From: Alcaligenaceae bacterium
Lineage (GTDB): Bacteria; Pseudomonadota; Gammaproteobacteria; Burkholderiales; Burkholderiaceae_B
Assembly (NCBI GenBank): GCA_947379755.1
Contig: CANCOC010000003.1
Location: forward strand, 1 to 64,000
Reading direction: 5' to 3'
DNA: 64,000 bases
Within the stretch, counting starts at the first letter, position 1; each line of letters opens with the position of its first letter. Positions 46,500 through 57,080 of the stretch are shown one piece after another. The position numbers were made by a program, and so were the translations under genes. The notes beneath the pieces were generated by a model, which saw only the letters and a list, made by a program, of their open reading frames with translations, did not search any database and was not told where the DNA came from.

Positions 46500-47207
46500 A
46501 TGCATGTTTTAGAAAAACTTCCCGCTTTAAAGCTGGATCGATACCGGCAAAGCGCCCCGCAAGTCTTTGAAGCGTTGCGCGGGCTGATTATTTCGCTCGA
46601 ACTCGAACCTGGGATGGTATTGCCACGTGCTGAGCTGGCAGAACACTATGGCTTGAGCCAGACACCGATTCGCGATGCGCTCATGCGTCTGGCAGAAGAC
46701 GGGCTGGTAGATATCTATCCGCAGCATGCGACGGTGGTCAGCAGGATAGATATCGCGTCAGCACTGGAAGTGCATTTTTTAAGACGATCTCTTGAGCTTG
46801 AAATTCTGAAAACGCTCTGCGACCTGCCGGATGCAGAACATGCAGCTTTGATCGAAAAGCTCAAAGCACATCTGCGCACTCAGCATGCCTGCCTGGAACC
46901 GCTGGATTATTCCGCTCTGGCACATGCCGATGAGGCATTTCATAAAGAAATGTATGTCACAGCGGGGGTGGGGAATTTATGGGAGCTCGTCTGTCAGCGC
47001 AGCGGACAAATCGATCGTCTGCGCAGGCTTAATCTGCCGGCACAAGGCAAGGCACAAGCCATTGTGAAGGACCATGGTGCCATACTGGATGCCCTGTCCA
47101 AAAAAGACAAGGCTAGCGCAGAGGCTGCATTGCGTGTGCATCTGGGCGGCACACTTTCATTCGTCAAAGAAATTCACAGTCTGCACCCGGAGTGGGTCAA
47201 AGCGTAA
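46500..47207 (+). CDS. GntR family transcriptional regulator (FCD type)
   Basis: PRAELAEHYGLSQTPIRDALMRLAEDGLVDIYPQHATVVSRID. Confidence 0.94.
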   Translation: MHVLEKLPALKLDRYRQSAPQVFEALRGLIISLELEPGMVLPRAELAEHYGLSQTPIRDALMRLAEDGLVDIYPQHATVVSRIDIASALEVHFLRRSLELEILKTLCDLPDAEHAALIEKLKAHLRTQHACLEPLDYSALAHADEAFHKEMYVTAGVGNLWELVCQRSGQIDRLRRLNLPAQGKAQAIVKDHGAILDALSKKDKASAEAALRVHLGGTLSFVKEIHSLHPEWVKA

Positions 47208-47210
47208 AGC

Positions 47211-47243
47211 AAAAAAAACCATCAGCAAACTTCGCTGATGGTT
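47211..47243 (-). terminator. Rho-independent terminator of the gcdH transcript
   Basis: ACCATCAGC...GCTGATGGT with an A8 run on + (U-run on minus). Confidence 0.85.
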
Positions 47244-47261
47244 GATCAACCAGGCAATGTA

Positions 47262-48455
47262 TTAGCAGAATGCCTGGATGCCTGTCTGTGCGCGACCCAG
47301 GATGAGGGCATGGATGTCGTGCGTGCCTTCGTAGGTGTTGACGACTTCGAGGTTGACCAGGTGGCGTGCCACGCCGAACTCATCCGAAATTCCATTGCCA
47401 CCCAGCATGTCGCGTGCCATGCGTGCAATGTCAAGAGACTTGCCGCAGGAGTTGCGTTTCATGATCGAAGTGATCTCGACAGCCGCGGTGCCTTCGTCTT
47501 TCATGCGACCCAGACGCAGGCAACCCTGCAGGGCAAGCGTGATTTCAGTTTGCATGTCGGCCAGTTTTTTCTGGATGAGCTGGTTGGCGGCCAGAGGACG
47601 GCCAAACTGCTTGCGATCCAGTGTGTACTGGCGTGCCATATGCCAGCAGAATTCTGCTGCACCCAGTGCGCCCCAGGCGATACCGAATCGTGCCGAGTTC
47701 AGGCAGGTAAAGGGTCCTTTCAGACCTGTTACGCCAGGCAGCATTTGCTCGTCGCCGATTTCAACTTCGTCCATGACGATTTCACCGGTGATCGAAGCAC
47801 GCAAGCCGACCTTGCCGTGGATGGCAGGTGCTGACAAACCCTTCATGCCTTTTTCAAGGATGAAGCCGCGGATACGGCCGTCATGATCACCGCCGACACA
47901 TTTGCCCCACACCACAAAGACGTCAGCGATAGGCGAGTTTGAAATCCACATCTTGTTGCCACTGACTTTGTAGCCGTGTGCAGTCTTGACTGCACGTGTT
48001 TCCATGCCGTTGGGGTCTGAACCATGGTTCGGTTCGGTCAGGCCAAAGCAGCCAATCCATTCACCCCGTGCAAGCTTGGGCAGGTATTTCTGTTTTTGCG
48101 CTTCACTGCCAAACTCATTGATTGGCACCATGACTAATGAAGATTGCACACTCATCATCGAGCGATAGCCTGAATCGACACGCTCGACTTCGCGCGCGAT
48201 CAAGCCGTAACTGACGTAGTTCAATCCTGAACCGCCGTATTCGACCGGGATGGTTGGGCCCAGCAGACCGAGCTCACCCATTTCGGGGAAAATTGCGACG
48301 TCGGTGATTTCATTACGAAAGCCCTCGAGTACGCGTGGTGCGAGCTTGTCCTGACAGTATGCACGCGCGGCATCGCGCACCATGCGTTCTTCGTCAGTCA
48401 GCTGGCTTTCCAGCAAGAGTGGGTCTTCCCAATTAAATGAGGCTTCAGCGGCCAT
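47262..48455 (-). CDS. gcdH: Acyl-CoA dehydrogenase, glutaryl-CoA dehydrogenase type
   Basis: [66 protein letters not shown]. Confidence 0.92.
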   Translation of the reverse strand: MAAEASFNWEDPLLLESQLTDEERMVRDAARAYCQDKLAPRVLEGFRNEITDVAIFPEMGELGLLGPTIPVEYGGSGLNYVSYGLIAREVERVDSGYRSMMSVQSSLVMVPINEFGSEAQKQKYLPKLARGEWIGCFGLTEPNHGSDPNGMETRAVKTAHGYKVSGNKMWISNSPIADVFVVWGKCVGGDHDGRIRGFILEKGMKGLSAPAIHGKVGLRASITGEIVMDEVEIGDEQMLPGVTGLKGPFTCLNSARFGIAWGALGAAEFCWHMARQYTLDRKQFGRPLAANQLIQKKLADMQTEITLALQGCLRLGRMKDEGTAAVEITSIMKRNSCGKSLDIARMARDMLGGNGISDEFGVARHLVNLEVVNTYEGTHDIHALILGRAQTGIQAFC

Positions 48456-48533
48456 GTCGTGCTCCAGATATCAATGATGAATACTAAATTCAAGTGCGGT
48501 GCAGACGCAGGATAGCGTCTGCATGACGTGCGA

Positions 48534-50219
48534 TTACTTTTGTGCAGCAGCGCGTAATTTTGCGATGGTCGTGGTGGGCGTAATGGCTTCGGGATCAATC
48601 AGGCAATGCACGATTGCAGGCTTGCCGCTTGCAACGGCGCGTTCAAACGCTGGTCCAAACTGATCCGTCGTTTCAACACGCTCACCATGGCCACCAAAGG
48701 CGCGTGCATAAGCTGCGAAATCCGGGTTTTTCAGTTGTGTGGCTGAAACGCGGCCAGGATAGTGTTTTTCCTGATGCATACGAATCGTGCCATACATACC
48801 ATTGTCGATCAGCACCACAATGATAGGTAAGTCGTACTGAACTGCCGTTGCAAATTCCTGACCGTGCATCATGAAGCAACCATCACCCGCAAAACAAACT
48901 ACCATTTTTTCGGGTGACAGACGCTTGGCACCTACGGCAGCGGGCAGCCCATAGCCCATTGAGCCAGAGGTTGGGGCAAGTTGAGTGCCATATTGCGTAA
49001 AGCGGTGGAAGCGATGCAGCCAGGTGGCAAAGTTACCTGCGCCGTTGGTCATGATGGCATCGGCAGGCAGGTTGGCTTCGAGGTATTGCATGACGCCGCC
49101 CATTTGCAGGGTGCCGGGTGTCTGGATGGGCGCAGGGTCGCTCCAGGCCAGATAACTCTTGTGCATGGCTTGCGTATCGGCAGCCCACGGCAGGCTGGCG
49201 GGGACGGCCAGGGCTGCAAGTTCGCCGGCAAACGCAGCAGGCGATGCATTGATGGCCAACGCGGCACGGTAGACGCGGCCAAGTTCGCCACTATCCGGAT
49301 GCACGTGTACCAGTGTTTGCTTGGGCACAGGGATGTCGAACAGCGTGTAGGCCTGGCTCGGCATTTCTGACATGCGACCACCGACCAGCAACACGAGGTC
49401 TGCTTCAGCGACACGTTTGAGCAGCGCGGGATTCAAGCCAATCCCGACGTCACCGATAAAGCAGGGGTGATCGGCTGGAAATAACATCTGGCGACGGAAA
49501 GAGACCGCGACAGGGAGTTTGAATTTTTCGGCGAAGGCTGCAAACTCTTTGACAGACTTCTCGTCCCAGCGCGTGCCACCCAGAATTGCGACGGGCGCTT
49601 TGGCCTGAGCCAGACGCTTGGCTAAATCAGCCATCTGGCCGGTAGCAGGCGCTGAGTCAACCGCTTCGTAATGCGGCGCATCGGCGACAGTCGCCATTTC
49701 GACCAGCATGTCTTCAGGCAGGGCAATCACGACTGGGCCGGGGCGTCCCGAGGTGGCGACATGAAAGGCGCGCGACAGGATTTCAGGGATACGTGCTGCA
49801 TCGTCAATCTCGGTCGCCCACTTGGCAGCCTGACCGAAGATGGCACGGTAATCCATTTCCTGGAAGGCTTCGCGTTCACGCATGCCACGCTCAATCTGCC
49901 CGACAAATACGATCAGCGGCGAGGAGTCCTGCTTGGAAATATGAATACCTGCCAGAGCATTGGAAGCACCTGGCCCGCGTGTCACCATGCAAATGCCTGG
50001 CTGGCCTGTCAGTTTGCCGTGAGCGTCGGCCATCATGGCGGCACCGCCTTCCTGGCGACAGACTGTGACGTCGATATTGACATCGACCAAGGCATCGAGC
50101 ACAGCCAGGAAGCTTTCGCCCGGGACACAAAATACGTGTTTGACGCCGTGGCTGACGAGTTGACCCACGAGAATCTGACCGCCGGTACGGGGTGCGCTGG
50201 AAGAAGGTGCTTGGCTCAT
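48534..50219 (-). CDS. Thiamine-pyrophosphate-binding enzyme (acetolactate synthase-like)
   Basis: VFCVPGESFLAVLDAL, RQEGGAAMMADAHGKLTG, GDGCFMMHGQEFATAVQYDLPIIVVLIDN (TPP motif); start at MSQAPSSSAP. Confidence 0.92.
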   Translation of the reverse strand: MSQAPSSSAPRTGGQILVGQLVSHGVKHVFCVPGESFLAVLDALVDVNIDVTVCRQEGGAAMMADAHGKLTGQPGICMVTRGPGASNALAGIHISKQDSSPLIVFVGQIERGMREREAFQEMDYRAIFGQAAKWATEIDDAARIPEILSRAFHVATSGRPGPVVIALPEDMLVEMATVADAPHYEAVDSAPATGQMADLAKRLAQAKAPVAILGGTRWDEKSVKEFAAFAEKFKLPVAVSFRRQMLFPADHPCFIGDVGIGLNPALLKRVAEADLVLLVGGRMSEMPSQAYTLFDIPVPKQTLVHVHPDSGELGRVYRAALAINASPAAFAGELAALAVPASLPWAADTQAMHKSYLAWSDPAPIQTPGTLQMGGVMQYLEANLPADAIMTNGAGNFATWLHRFHRFTQYGTQLAPTSGSMGYGLPAAVGAKRLSPEKMVVCFAGDGCFMMHGQEFATAVQYDLPIIVVLIDNGMYGTIRMHQEKHYPGRVSATQLKNPDFAAYARAFGGHGERVETTDQFGPAFERAVASGKPAIVHCLIDPEAITPTTTIAKLRAAAQK

Positions 50220-50298
50220 ATATTGGCTACTTTTATTGGTTAAATCGGCAATCCTCAATCATATCGTGTTGCGGACGAATGAAGGGGCGGTAAGCGCG

Positions 50299-51414
50299 TT
50301 AGTTTTCCTTGAAACCCGGAGGAAGTTTGCGCAGGGTGGCGGGCGTACGTGAAAGCTTGATGGGTGACGCCAGGCCGCGATATTTTCCCTGTTTGAGCAC
50401 CATCTTGCGGTGCTGAGTGTGGGGGTGTTCCAGAATCTGTTGCACATTGAGCACAGCGGCAGCCGGGACCCCCGCTTTGAGCAGGGTTTCGGAGATGGTG
50501 GTGGCTTCGTGGGCGCTGAGAAGATCGACCAGCAAGGCATGCAGGGCAGGCCGGTTTTTCAGCCTGTCCTGATTGGTGGTGAACCGGGGGTCGCCAGAAA
50601 GCGATTCGGCACCCAGCACTTTGAGAAGCGTCTGGAACTGACGGTCATTGCCAATCGCCAGGAACAGAGGGCCTTTTTTAGTTTCAACGGTTTCGTAGGG
50701 TGAAATATTCGGGTGTGCGTTGCCGCTGCGTCCAGGCACTTTGCCATTACCAAAGAAATTCGCAGCATGGGGGTGCAACAGTGAGATCGCACAGTCAAAG
50801 AGGGTAATGTCGAGAAATTGACCCAGACCGCTGCGGCTGCGTTCCTGCATGGCCAGCAAGATCGCCAGCGCGGCATTCAGGCCGGTGACCATATCCACCA
50901 CGGGCAGACCGACGCGCGTGGCTTCGCCTTGTGCATCGCCATTTACGCTCATCAGGCCGCACATCGCCTGCGCACAGGCATCGTAGCCGGGCATCCCACC
51001 CAGAGGGCCGTCTGCACCAAAACCACTGATCCTGCAATGCACCAGTTTTGGAAAGAGCTCTTTGAGCGTTTCGTAGCCTATTCCCCATTTTTCCAGTGTG
51101 CCGGGTTTGAAATTTTCGATCAGGATGTCCGCATCCACCAGCAGTGACTTGAGAAACTCCTGGCCAGGCGCCTGTGCGAGATCGATCGTCATTCCGGTTT
51201 TGTTTCGATTGACCCCCACAAAATACGAGGCTAGCCCGTCTTCAAAAGGAGGCCCCCATTGGCGGGTTTCGTCACCTGTTGGTGGTTCAAGCTTGAGCAC
51301 GTCTGCGCCATGATCACCTAGAATCTGCGTGCAGAACGGGCCACCCAGTACGCGGCTTAAATCCACCACGCGACAGCCGGCGAGTGCACCAGTATTGGAT
51401 TGTTGTTGCCACAT
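50299..51414 (-). CDS. CaiB/BaiF family III CoA-transferase
   Basis: RVVDLSRVLGGPFCTQILGDHGADVLKLEPPTGDETR; start at MWQQQSNTG. Confidence 0.94.
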   Translation of the reverse strand: MWQQQSNTGALAGCRVVDLSRVLGGPFCTQILGDHGADVLKLEPPTGDETRQWGPPFEDGLASYFVGVNRNKTGMTIDLAQAPGQEFLKSLLVDADILIENFKPGTLEKWGIGYETLKELFPKLVHCRISGFGADGPLGGMPGYDACAQAMCGLMSVNGDAQGEATRVGLPVVDMVTGLNAALAILLAMQERSRSGLGQFLDITLFDCAISLLHPHAANFFGNGKVPGRSGNAHPNISPYETVETKKGPLFLAIGNDRQFQTLLKVLGAESLSGDPRFTTNQDRLKNRPALHALLVDLLSAHEATTISETLLKAGVPAAAVLNVQQILEHPHTQHRKMVLKQGKYRGLASPIKLSRTPATLRKLPPGFKEN

Positions 51415-51442
51415 ATTGCGTATGTCCAAAATCAGAATGTTG

Positions 51443-53137
51443 TTAAATAGCGCTGGCCAGCCACTCGCACAAGGCAGGATCAATCCGCTCGGGATCTGCA
51501 ATCGGATCGCGCGCGGCCAGGCGGTGCTTGAGCACTAGGTCAGCAAGATATCCTCGCATCGGCATGTTCGCCTGTTTCGCTTCCCAGCGCATGCCGGCCA
51601 TGGTGACCACATGATAGAGACTGCTTGCTGCCTGTCTGGCATGCTCGGCGGATCCTTCGGCACTTGCCTGGGCTGCAAACGCAAAGGCTTGTTCAATTCG
51701 TTGCGTTTGCAGTGCCGCCAATCCGGGCGAGACTGGCAGGCCCTCACCTAGCAACTGATCGACATGCTGGCGCAGGGCTGGGAGGGACTGTTCTTTTTGA
51801 ATGGCGCGCAGCACGTCGAGCGCGACAATATTACTGGTGCCTTCCCAGATTGAGCCAAGATGCGCATCGCGTAATACTCTGGCATCGCTGAACTCTTCGA
51901 TATAGCCGCAGCCTCCGCGCACTTCCATCGCGTCACCCGCGACTTTGCGCGCATCACGGCAGGCGCGAAACTTGATCAGTGGCGTCATGATGCGCATCAA
52001 TGGCCTGAGTGACGGATCGCGATCGGCCGCCTCAAGCGCCTGCGCGGTCTGGTAGACCATCGTGCGGGCTTGCTCGGTCGCCAGGGCGATCTTTGACAGC
52101 TGACGCTGCATCAGCGGCATATCTATCAGACGTTTGCCAAAGGCTCGCCGGTTTTTAGCAATATATAGCGCTTCGGTCAGTGCCCGGCGCATCAGGCCCG
52201 CCGCACGTACGCCATTGGACAGTCGCGAATTGTTGATCATGTCCGACATGTGCTTGAAGCCCTGCCCACGCTCACCCACTAGCCAGGCAAAAGCACCTTC
52301 AAGCCGGATCTCTCCACTTGGCATGGATCGCGTTCCGAGCTTGTCTTTCAGCCGCAGAATACGATAGCTGTTGATGCTGCCATCTGGTCGGGTACGTGGC
52401 AGGAGAAATAAGGACACGCCTTTAAGGCCCGGGGCGTGTTCTGATCGCGCAAGGACCATTGCAAAGCCGGCATCCGGGTTGGAACAAAACCATTTGTCAC
52501 CGTGCAGCAGCCAGTTGCCATCCGCATCCTGGATGGCCTGAGTTTCGGTTGCACTGACATCAGAGCCTGCACCTTGCTCTGTCATGAACATTGCGCCCTG
52601 GTGCAGGGTATCAAAGTCTTGCGTCGTCACCATAGGCAAGACTTGTTCGACCAGTGCTAGATCGCCAAACTTGCGCAGGGTGCGGGCCAGTGAGTCGGTC
52701 ATGCTGACCGGACAGCACAGACCAAATTCAGCCTGGACAAACAGGTAAGTGAGTGCGTATTTGGCAGCGGGTGGCATCGGCGTCGGCCATCCAAGTACGC
52801 CGCCACGGTGCGACAGGGCCGCCAGACCAAACTCGCTGTAAGCATAGCGTTCAAGCTCGACGTAGGCGGGATGTTTGTCGACATGAGACACATCCATACC
52901 AGAACGACTCCGCACAGAGAGTGTTGGTGGATGTTTGTCTGCCGTACCGGCCAGCTCATCAAGCAGCGAGCCTGCCAGCGCACCCAGGCGTTGCAGGTGC
53001 GGCAACAGGTGTGCATGCAGGTCTTTGGGCAGATAGCAGGCCAGCAGCGTACGCGCCGCATCCGCTTCAAACAGATTGATGCCCCGTGAATCAGGAACCG
53101 GGTGCGTCTCGCAGGGCGCTTGTTGGCTCATTTTCAT
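51443..53137 (-). CDS. AidB-like acyl-CoA dehydrogenase
   Basis: FMTEQGAGSDVSATETQA, DAHLGSIWEGTSNIVALDVLRA. Confidence 0.92.
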   Translation of the reverse strand: MKMSQQAPCETHPVPDSRGINLFEADAARTLLACYLPKDLHAHLLPHLQRLGALAGSLLDELAGTADKHPPTLSVRSRSGMDVSHVDKHPAYVELERYAYSEFGLAALSHRGGVLGWPTPMPPAAKYALTYLFVQAEFGLCCPVSMTDSLARTLRKFGDLALVEQVLPMVTTQDFDTLHQGAMFMTEQGAGSDVSATETQAIQDADGNWLLHGDKWFCSNPDAGFAMVLARSEHAPGLKGVSLFLLPRTRPDGSINSYRILRLKDKLGTRSMPSGEIRLEGAFAWLVGERGQGFKHMSDMINNSRLSNGVRAAGLMRRALTEALYIAKNRRAFGKRLIDMPLMQRQLSKIALATEQARTMVYQTAQALEAADRDPSLRPLMRIMTPLIKFRACRDARKVAGDAMEVRGGCGYIEEFSDARVLRDAHLGSIWEGTSNIVALDVLRAIQKEQSLPALRQHVDQLLGEGLPVSPGLAALQTQRIEQAFAFAAQASAEGSAEHARQAASSLYHVVTMAGMRWEAKQANMPMRGYLADLVLKHRLAARDPIADPERIDPALCEWLASAI

Positions 53138-53208
53138 GATTGTTTCTTGCCTGAATGCTGGTCTGAAAGATGTGTTCGAACGATCGGTTAAGGCTGGCCG
53201 TGCGAGTG

Positions 53209-54063
53209 TTACCTGAAGACGACGGTGCGACTGCCGTTGAGCAGAATGCGATGTTCGACGTGACTCCTGACTGCGCGCGAGAGCACCAGCGACTCGACAT
53301 CACTGCCGACTTGGGTCAGATCTTGTGCGCTCATGGCGTGGTCTACGCGTTCAATGTCCTGTTCGATGATCGGACCTTCATCCAGATCATGGGTGACATA
53401 ATGCGCGGTCGCACCAATGATTTTTACGCCGCGCGCATGGGCCTGATAGTAAGGTCGCGCACCCTTGAAGCTTGGCAGAAAGCTATGGTGAATATTGATC
53501 GCACGACCTTGCAGTGCCTTGCATAATTCTGGCGACAGAATCTGCATGTAACGTGCAAGCACGATCAAATCTGAGCGCTCACGCTCGGCAATCGCAAGAA
53601 TCTGCGATTCTTGATCAGCTTTGGTCTCGGGTGTGACGGGCAGGTAATGAAAAGGCACACCATACGACTGCGCCATATCCGAAAAGTCAGGATGGTTTGA
53701 AACAATGCCGACGATCTCGGCATGCAACTGTTTACTGTGGACACGGAACAGCAGGTCGTTCATGCAGTGACCCTGTTTGCTGACCAGGATCAGCAGGCGG
53801 GCTTTGCGTTGCGCGTCATGAATATGCCACTCCATCTGGAATTGTTCGCCCAGGGATGTGAACGCCTTCTCAAGCGGATCGATCGCGGTGCCTTCGGGCA
53901 ACACAAAATGTACTCGTAGAAAGAAACGTCCTGTTTCTTCGTCACCGAATTGTTGTGCATCAACAATGTTGCCTTGATACTGCAGGAGCAATCCGCTCAC
54001 GTTGTACACAATGCCTACGCGGTCAGGACATGACAGCGTCAAAATGAAATCGTTGCGTTGCAT
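53209..54063 (-). CDS. purU: Formyltetrahydrofolate deformylase
   Basis: LSCPDRVGIVYNVSGLL ACT domain, INIHHSFLPSFKGARPYYQAHARGVKIIGATAHYVT. Confidence 0.97.
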   Translation of the reverse strand: MQRNDFILTLSCPDRVGIVYNVSGLLLQYQGNIVDAQQFGDEETGRFFLRVHFVLPEGTAIDPLEKAFTSLGEQFQMEWHIHDAQRKARLLILVSKQGHCMNDLLFRVHSKQLHAEIVGIVSNHPDFSDMAQSYGVPFHYLPVTPETKADQESQILAIAERERSDLIVLARYMQILSPELCKALQGRAINIHHSFLPSFKGARPYYQAHARGVKIIGATAHYVTHDLDEGPIIEQDIERVDHAMSAQDLTQVGSDVESLVLSRAVRSHVEHRILLNGSRTVVFR

Positions 54064-54081
54064 GTAGGGCTCAGTAAAAAA

Positions 54082-55194
54082 TTAATTGAACGACAGGTGT
54101 AAGAGCGTTTCTTGAGCGATCGCCAGACTCGAGGTCAGGCCGGGTGATTCAATGCCAAACAGATTCACTAGTCCAGTAATCCCATGCGTACCAGGTCCGG
54201 CAATCATGAAGTCAGCGGCAGGCTCGTGCGGACCAGAAATTTTTGGACGAATGCCTGTATACCCGGGAGAGAGCGTACCGTCCTGCATGCCCGGCCAGTA
54301 GGTACGAACAGCTTCGTAAAAGCCATCGCAGCGACGCGGATCGATGTCGTAGTCAACACGATCAATCCACTCGACATCCGGACCGAATTTAGCCTGTCCG
54401 CCGAGGTCGAGCGTGAGGTGCACGCCGAGCCCTGCATGATGGGGTGTCGGGTAAATCAGGTGCGTAAAGGGCACGCGCCCCTGCAGTGTGAAATAACTGC
54501 CTTTACACAGATACTCTTGCGGAATGGAAGACTCCGGGATACCTTTAATCTTGCGCGCCAGTGTCGGGGCATGCAGCCCGGAGGCATTCACCAGAACGTT
54601 GCACGAGAGCGTCATGGCGTCTGCGCCACCAAACTCGAGATCAAAACCACCTTCGGGCCGCACGGTGCCTGTCAGTAATGGTGTGTGGAACACGCACTGC
54701 GCACCCGCATTCTCGGCATCCCCCTGGAAAGACAGCATCAGGCCATGGCTATCGATAATGCCGGTTGATGGAGAGAGGAGGGCGGCCACACAGGAGAGAG
54801 CGGGCTCGAGCGCCTGTGCCTGGGATCCTGTCAGTAACTCCATGTCATCCACCCCATTGATCCGGGCTTTGTTCATGATGTCAGTGAGTGCTGGAATTTC
54901 TTCTGCGCTGGTGGCAACGATCAGTTTGCCCAGACGCTTGTGTCCGACGCCATGTTCCGCACAATAGTCATATAAAAGATGACGGCCTTGCACGCACAGT
55001 CTGGCCTTGAGGCTGCCCGCCGGGTAATAGATGCCAGCGTGAATCACTTCGGAGTTGCGCGCGCTGGTGCCAGTTCCAATGCCTTCGGCGGCCTCAACCA
55101 CCATCACTTCACGCCCTGCTAACGCGAGCGCGCGTGCGATCGCCAGTCCGACCACACCGGCACCGACAACGATGCAGTCAATATCCGCACTCAT
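54082..55194 (-). CDS. FAD-dependent oxidoreductase (L-2-hydroxyglutarate oxidase-like)
   Basis: [54 protein letters not shown]. Confidence 0.9.
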   Translation of the reverse strand: MSADIDCIVVGAGVVGLAIARALALAGREVMVVEAAEGIGTGTSARNSEVIHAGIYYPAGSLKARLCVQGRHLLYDYCAEHGVGHKRLGKLIVATSAEEIPALTDIMNKARINGVDDMELLTGSQAQALEPALSCVAALLSPSTGIIDSHGLMLSFQGDAENAGAQCVFHTPLLTGTVRPEGGFDLEFGGADAMTLSCNVLVNASGLHAPTLARKIKGIPESSIPQEYLCKGSYFTLQGRVPFTHLIYPTPHHAGLGVHLTLDLGGQAKFGPDVEWIDRVDYDIDPRRCDGFYEAVRTYWPGMQDGTLSPGYTGIRPKISGPHEPAADFMIAGPGTHGITGLVNLFGIESPGLTSSLAIAQETLLHLSFN

Positions 55195-55694
55195 GATGAC
55201 TTGGGCGTCAGGTCGTAGCCGCCAGCGTGATAGACCAGAGGCAGCGCGTCACTATAGCTGCAGTGTTCGACCTGACCGACAAAAATAATGTGATCGCCTT
55301 CGTCGTAGCGGCTGCGGTTATAGCATTCAAACCAGGCCGCACAATTCAGATCCAGACGGGGGGTGCCGTTTGGAGACGATGTCACGGCGGTTCCTGCAAA
55401 TCTTTCTTTGGCGGTGCCGCGTGCAAATTTGTTGGCCAGCGACATCTGGTCCGATCCAAGCACCTGAATCACATACCGGTCGCAATGTTCGATGGTGGCC
55501 AGTGATGAAGAGTTGCGGGACAGGCTCCAGACCACCAGTGGTGGATCAAGCGATACGGAGTTAAAAGAGCTGACGGTTAAGCCGACCAGGCTCTGGTCAT
55601 CCTTTTGGGCGGTCACGATGGTCACGCCCGTCGCAAACCGTCCAAGTGCCGAACGAAAGTAGGGGGAATCAAATGATGGCAATGCAACACTCAT
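55191..55694 (-). CDS. Flavin reductase family protein
   Basis: [36 protein letters not shown]; start at MSVALPSFD. Confidence 0.93.
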   Translation of the reverse strand: MSVALPSFDSPYFRSALGRFATGVTIVTAQKDDQSLVGLTVSSFNSVSLDPPLVVWSLSRNSSSLATIEHCDRYVIQVLGSDQMSLANKFARGTAKERFAGTAVTSSPNGTPRLDLNCAAWFECYNRSRYDEGDHIIFVGQVEHCSYSDALPLVYHAGGYDLTPKSS

Positions 55695-56323
55695 GGCGAT
55701 AGGCGTCCGATTTTCCATTGACCTGACTCATCGAGTTCATAGGTCAAGCGGTCATGCAGTCTTGAAGGGCGGCCTTGCCAGAACTCAAAGGACAAGGGTT
55801 TGATGCGGTAACCGCCCCAGTGGTCGGGCCTGGGAGGCGTATCACCATATTTGTCTTGCATGGCTTTTGCGCTGGCTTCCAGCGCCTCGCATGTGACAGG
55901 CTGGCTCTGTGCTGAGGCCCACGCGCCGATGCGCGAACCGACTGGTCTGCTCTGGTAATACGCATCCGAGTCTTGTACGGATACTTTTTCGATGACGCCT
56001 TCGATACGTACCTGGCGTTCAAGCGGTTGCCAGAAAAAAAGCAGGCTGGCCCAGGGTTGCACGGCGAGCTCCTGACCTTTACGGGACAGGTAATTGGTGT
56101 AGAACACGAAGCCCGAGGAATCAAAGCCTTTTAGCAGTACGATGCGCGCAGAGGGTCGACCTTGTGCGTTGGCTGTCGCCAGGGTCATTGCAGTGGGTTC
56201 GGGGACTTTTTGCTCCCGTGCTTGCTCAAACCATAATGAAAACTGCTCAAAAGGCGAGTCTTTGGCGTCTTTTTCGAGTAAAACGCCTTTTTCGTAGCTT
56301 TGGCGAAGATTTGCAATCGACAT
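55691..56323 (-). CDS. pdxH: Pyridoxamine 5'-phosphate oxidase
   Basis: [33 protein letters not shown]-terminal RLHDRLTYE; start at [13 protein letters not shown]. Confidence 0.96.
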   Translation of the reverse strand: MSIANLRQSYEKGVLLEKDAKDSPFEQFSLWFEQAREQKVPEPTAMTLATANAQGRPSARIVLLKGFDSSGFVFYTNYLSRKGQELAVQPWASLLFFWQPLERQVRIEGVIEKVSVQDSDAYYQSRPVGSRIGAWASAQSQPVTCEALEASAKAMQDKYGDTPPRPDHWGGYRIKPLSFEFWQGRPSRLHDRLTYELDESGQWKIGRLSP

Positions 56324-56412
56324 ACTGATTATCCATTTGGCAATACAGGTTTCACCCGGAAAGAGGCGAACGAAGGTATTGCCTAGTGTACCGTGCCATC
56401 GCACCCGGTTTT

Positions 56413-57075
56413 TCAGGCTTTTAGGGAGCTGTCCAGAGATTGCTGCTGCTGTTCGAGCCGATCCGCCAGGCGAGCGAGTCGCTCATCGCAGATCCCTGCC
56501 TGCCTAAGGGCGACGGCCGTCTGCATGACATAGTCAAAACAGCTGCCATAGATGCCTTTTGCTTTCAGGACGATGCGTACGAGTTCATCTTCATCGGGTT
56601 CTTTGACGTAGCTGATGGCGTCCGAGTTGATGATGAACGTCAGCGCCGAGATTGTGCCCTGGTCGGTCAGGCAATCCCGCCAGTGTGGGTAATACGCGCC
56701 GGTCGACATTTCCCTGACCCAGACCGTGCCAAATGTTTCACGGACTTTGTGGGCCGGAATCCTGAACACCATGCCCCCACAGCCTTCGCCGCCCTGTTCC
56801 AGTCCAAAGACCAGGCCCGGGATCTCGGGCGTGCCACGATTGATGCGCGACCACAGGCACAGGGCACGGTGGTGGTTCTCCAGTCGGGCCAGGCGGCTTT
56901 CGGCAAACTCGAACTCAGGCCGCCAGATCAGTGACCCATAACCGAATATCCATACATCCTGATCCTCTTGCCAACCACTGAGTGTTTCCTCAAGTGAGGC
57001 CTGGCGCTCGACTTCAGTCCAGCGTTTAAACAAATCAGCTGGTGGTGGCGTTTGATTGATTGATGTGTTTGGCAT
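56413..57075 (-). CDS. Gamma-glutamylcyclotransferase (ChaC family)
   Basis: [39 protein letters not shown]-like motif. Confidence 0.92.
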   Translation of the reverse strand: MPNTSINQTPPPADLFKRWTEVERQASLEETLSGWQEDQDVWIFGYGSLIWRPEFEFAESRLARLENHHRALCLWSRINRGTPEIPGLVFGLEQGGEGCGGMVFRIPAHKVRETFGTVWVREMSTGAYYPHWRDCLTDQGTISALTFIINSDAISYVKEPDEDELVRIVLKAKGIYGSCFDYVMQTAVALRQAGICDERLARLADRLEQQQQSLDSSLKA

Positions 57076-57080
57076 GCGCT

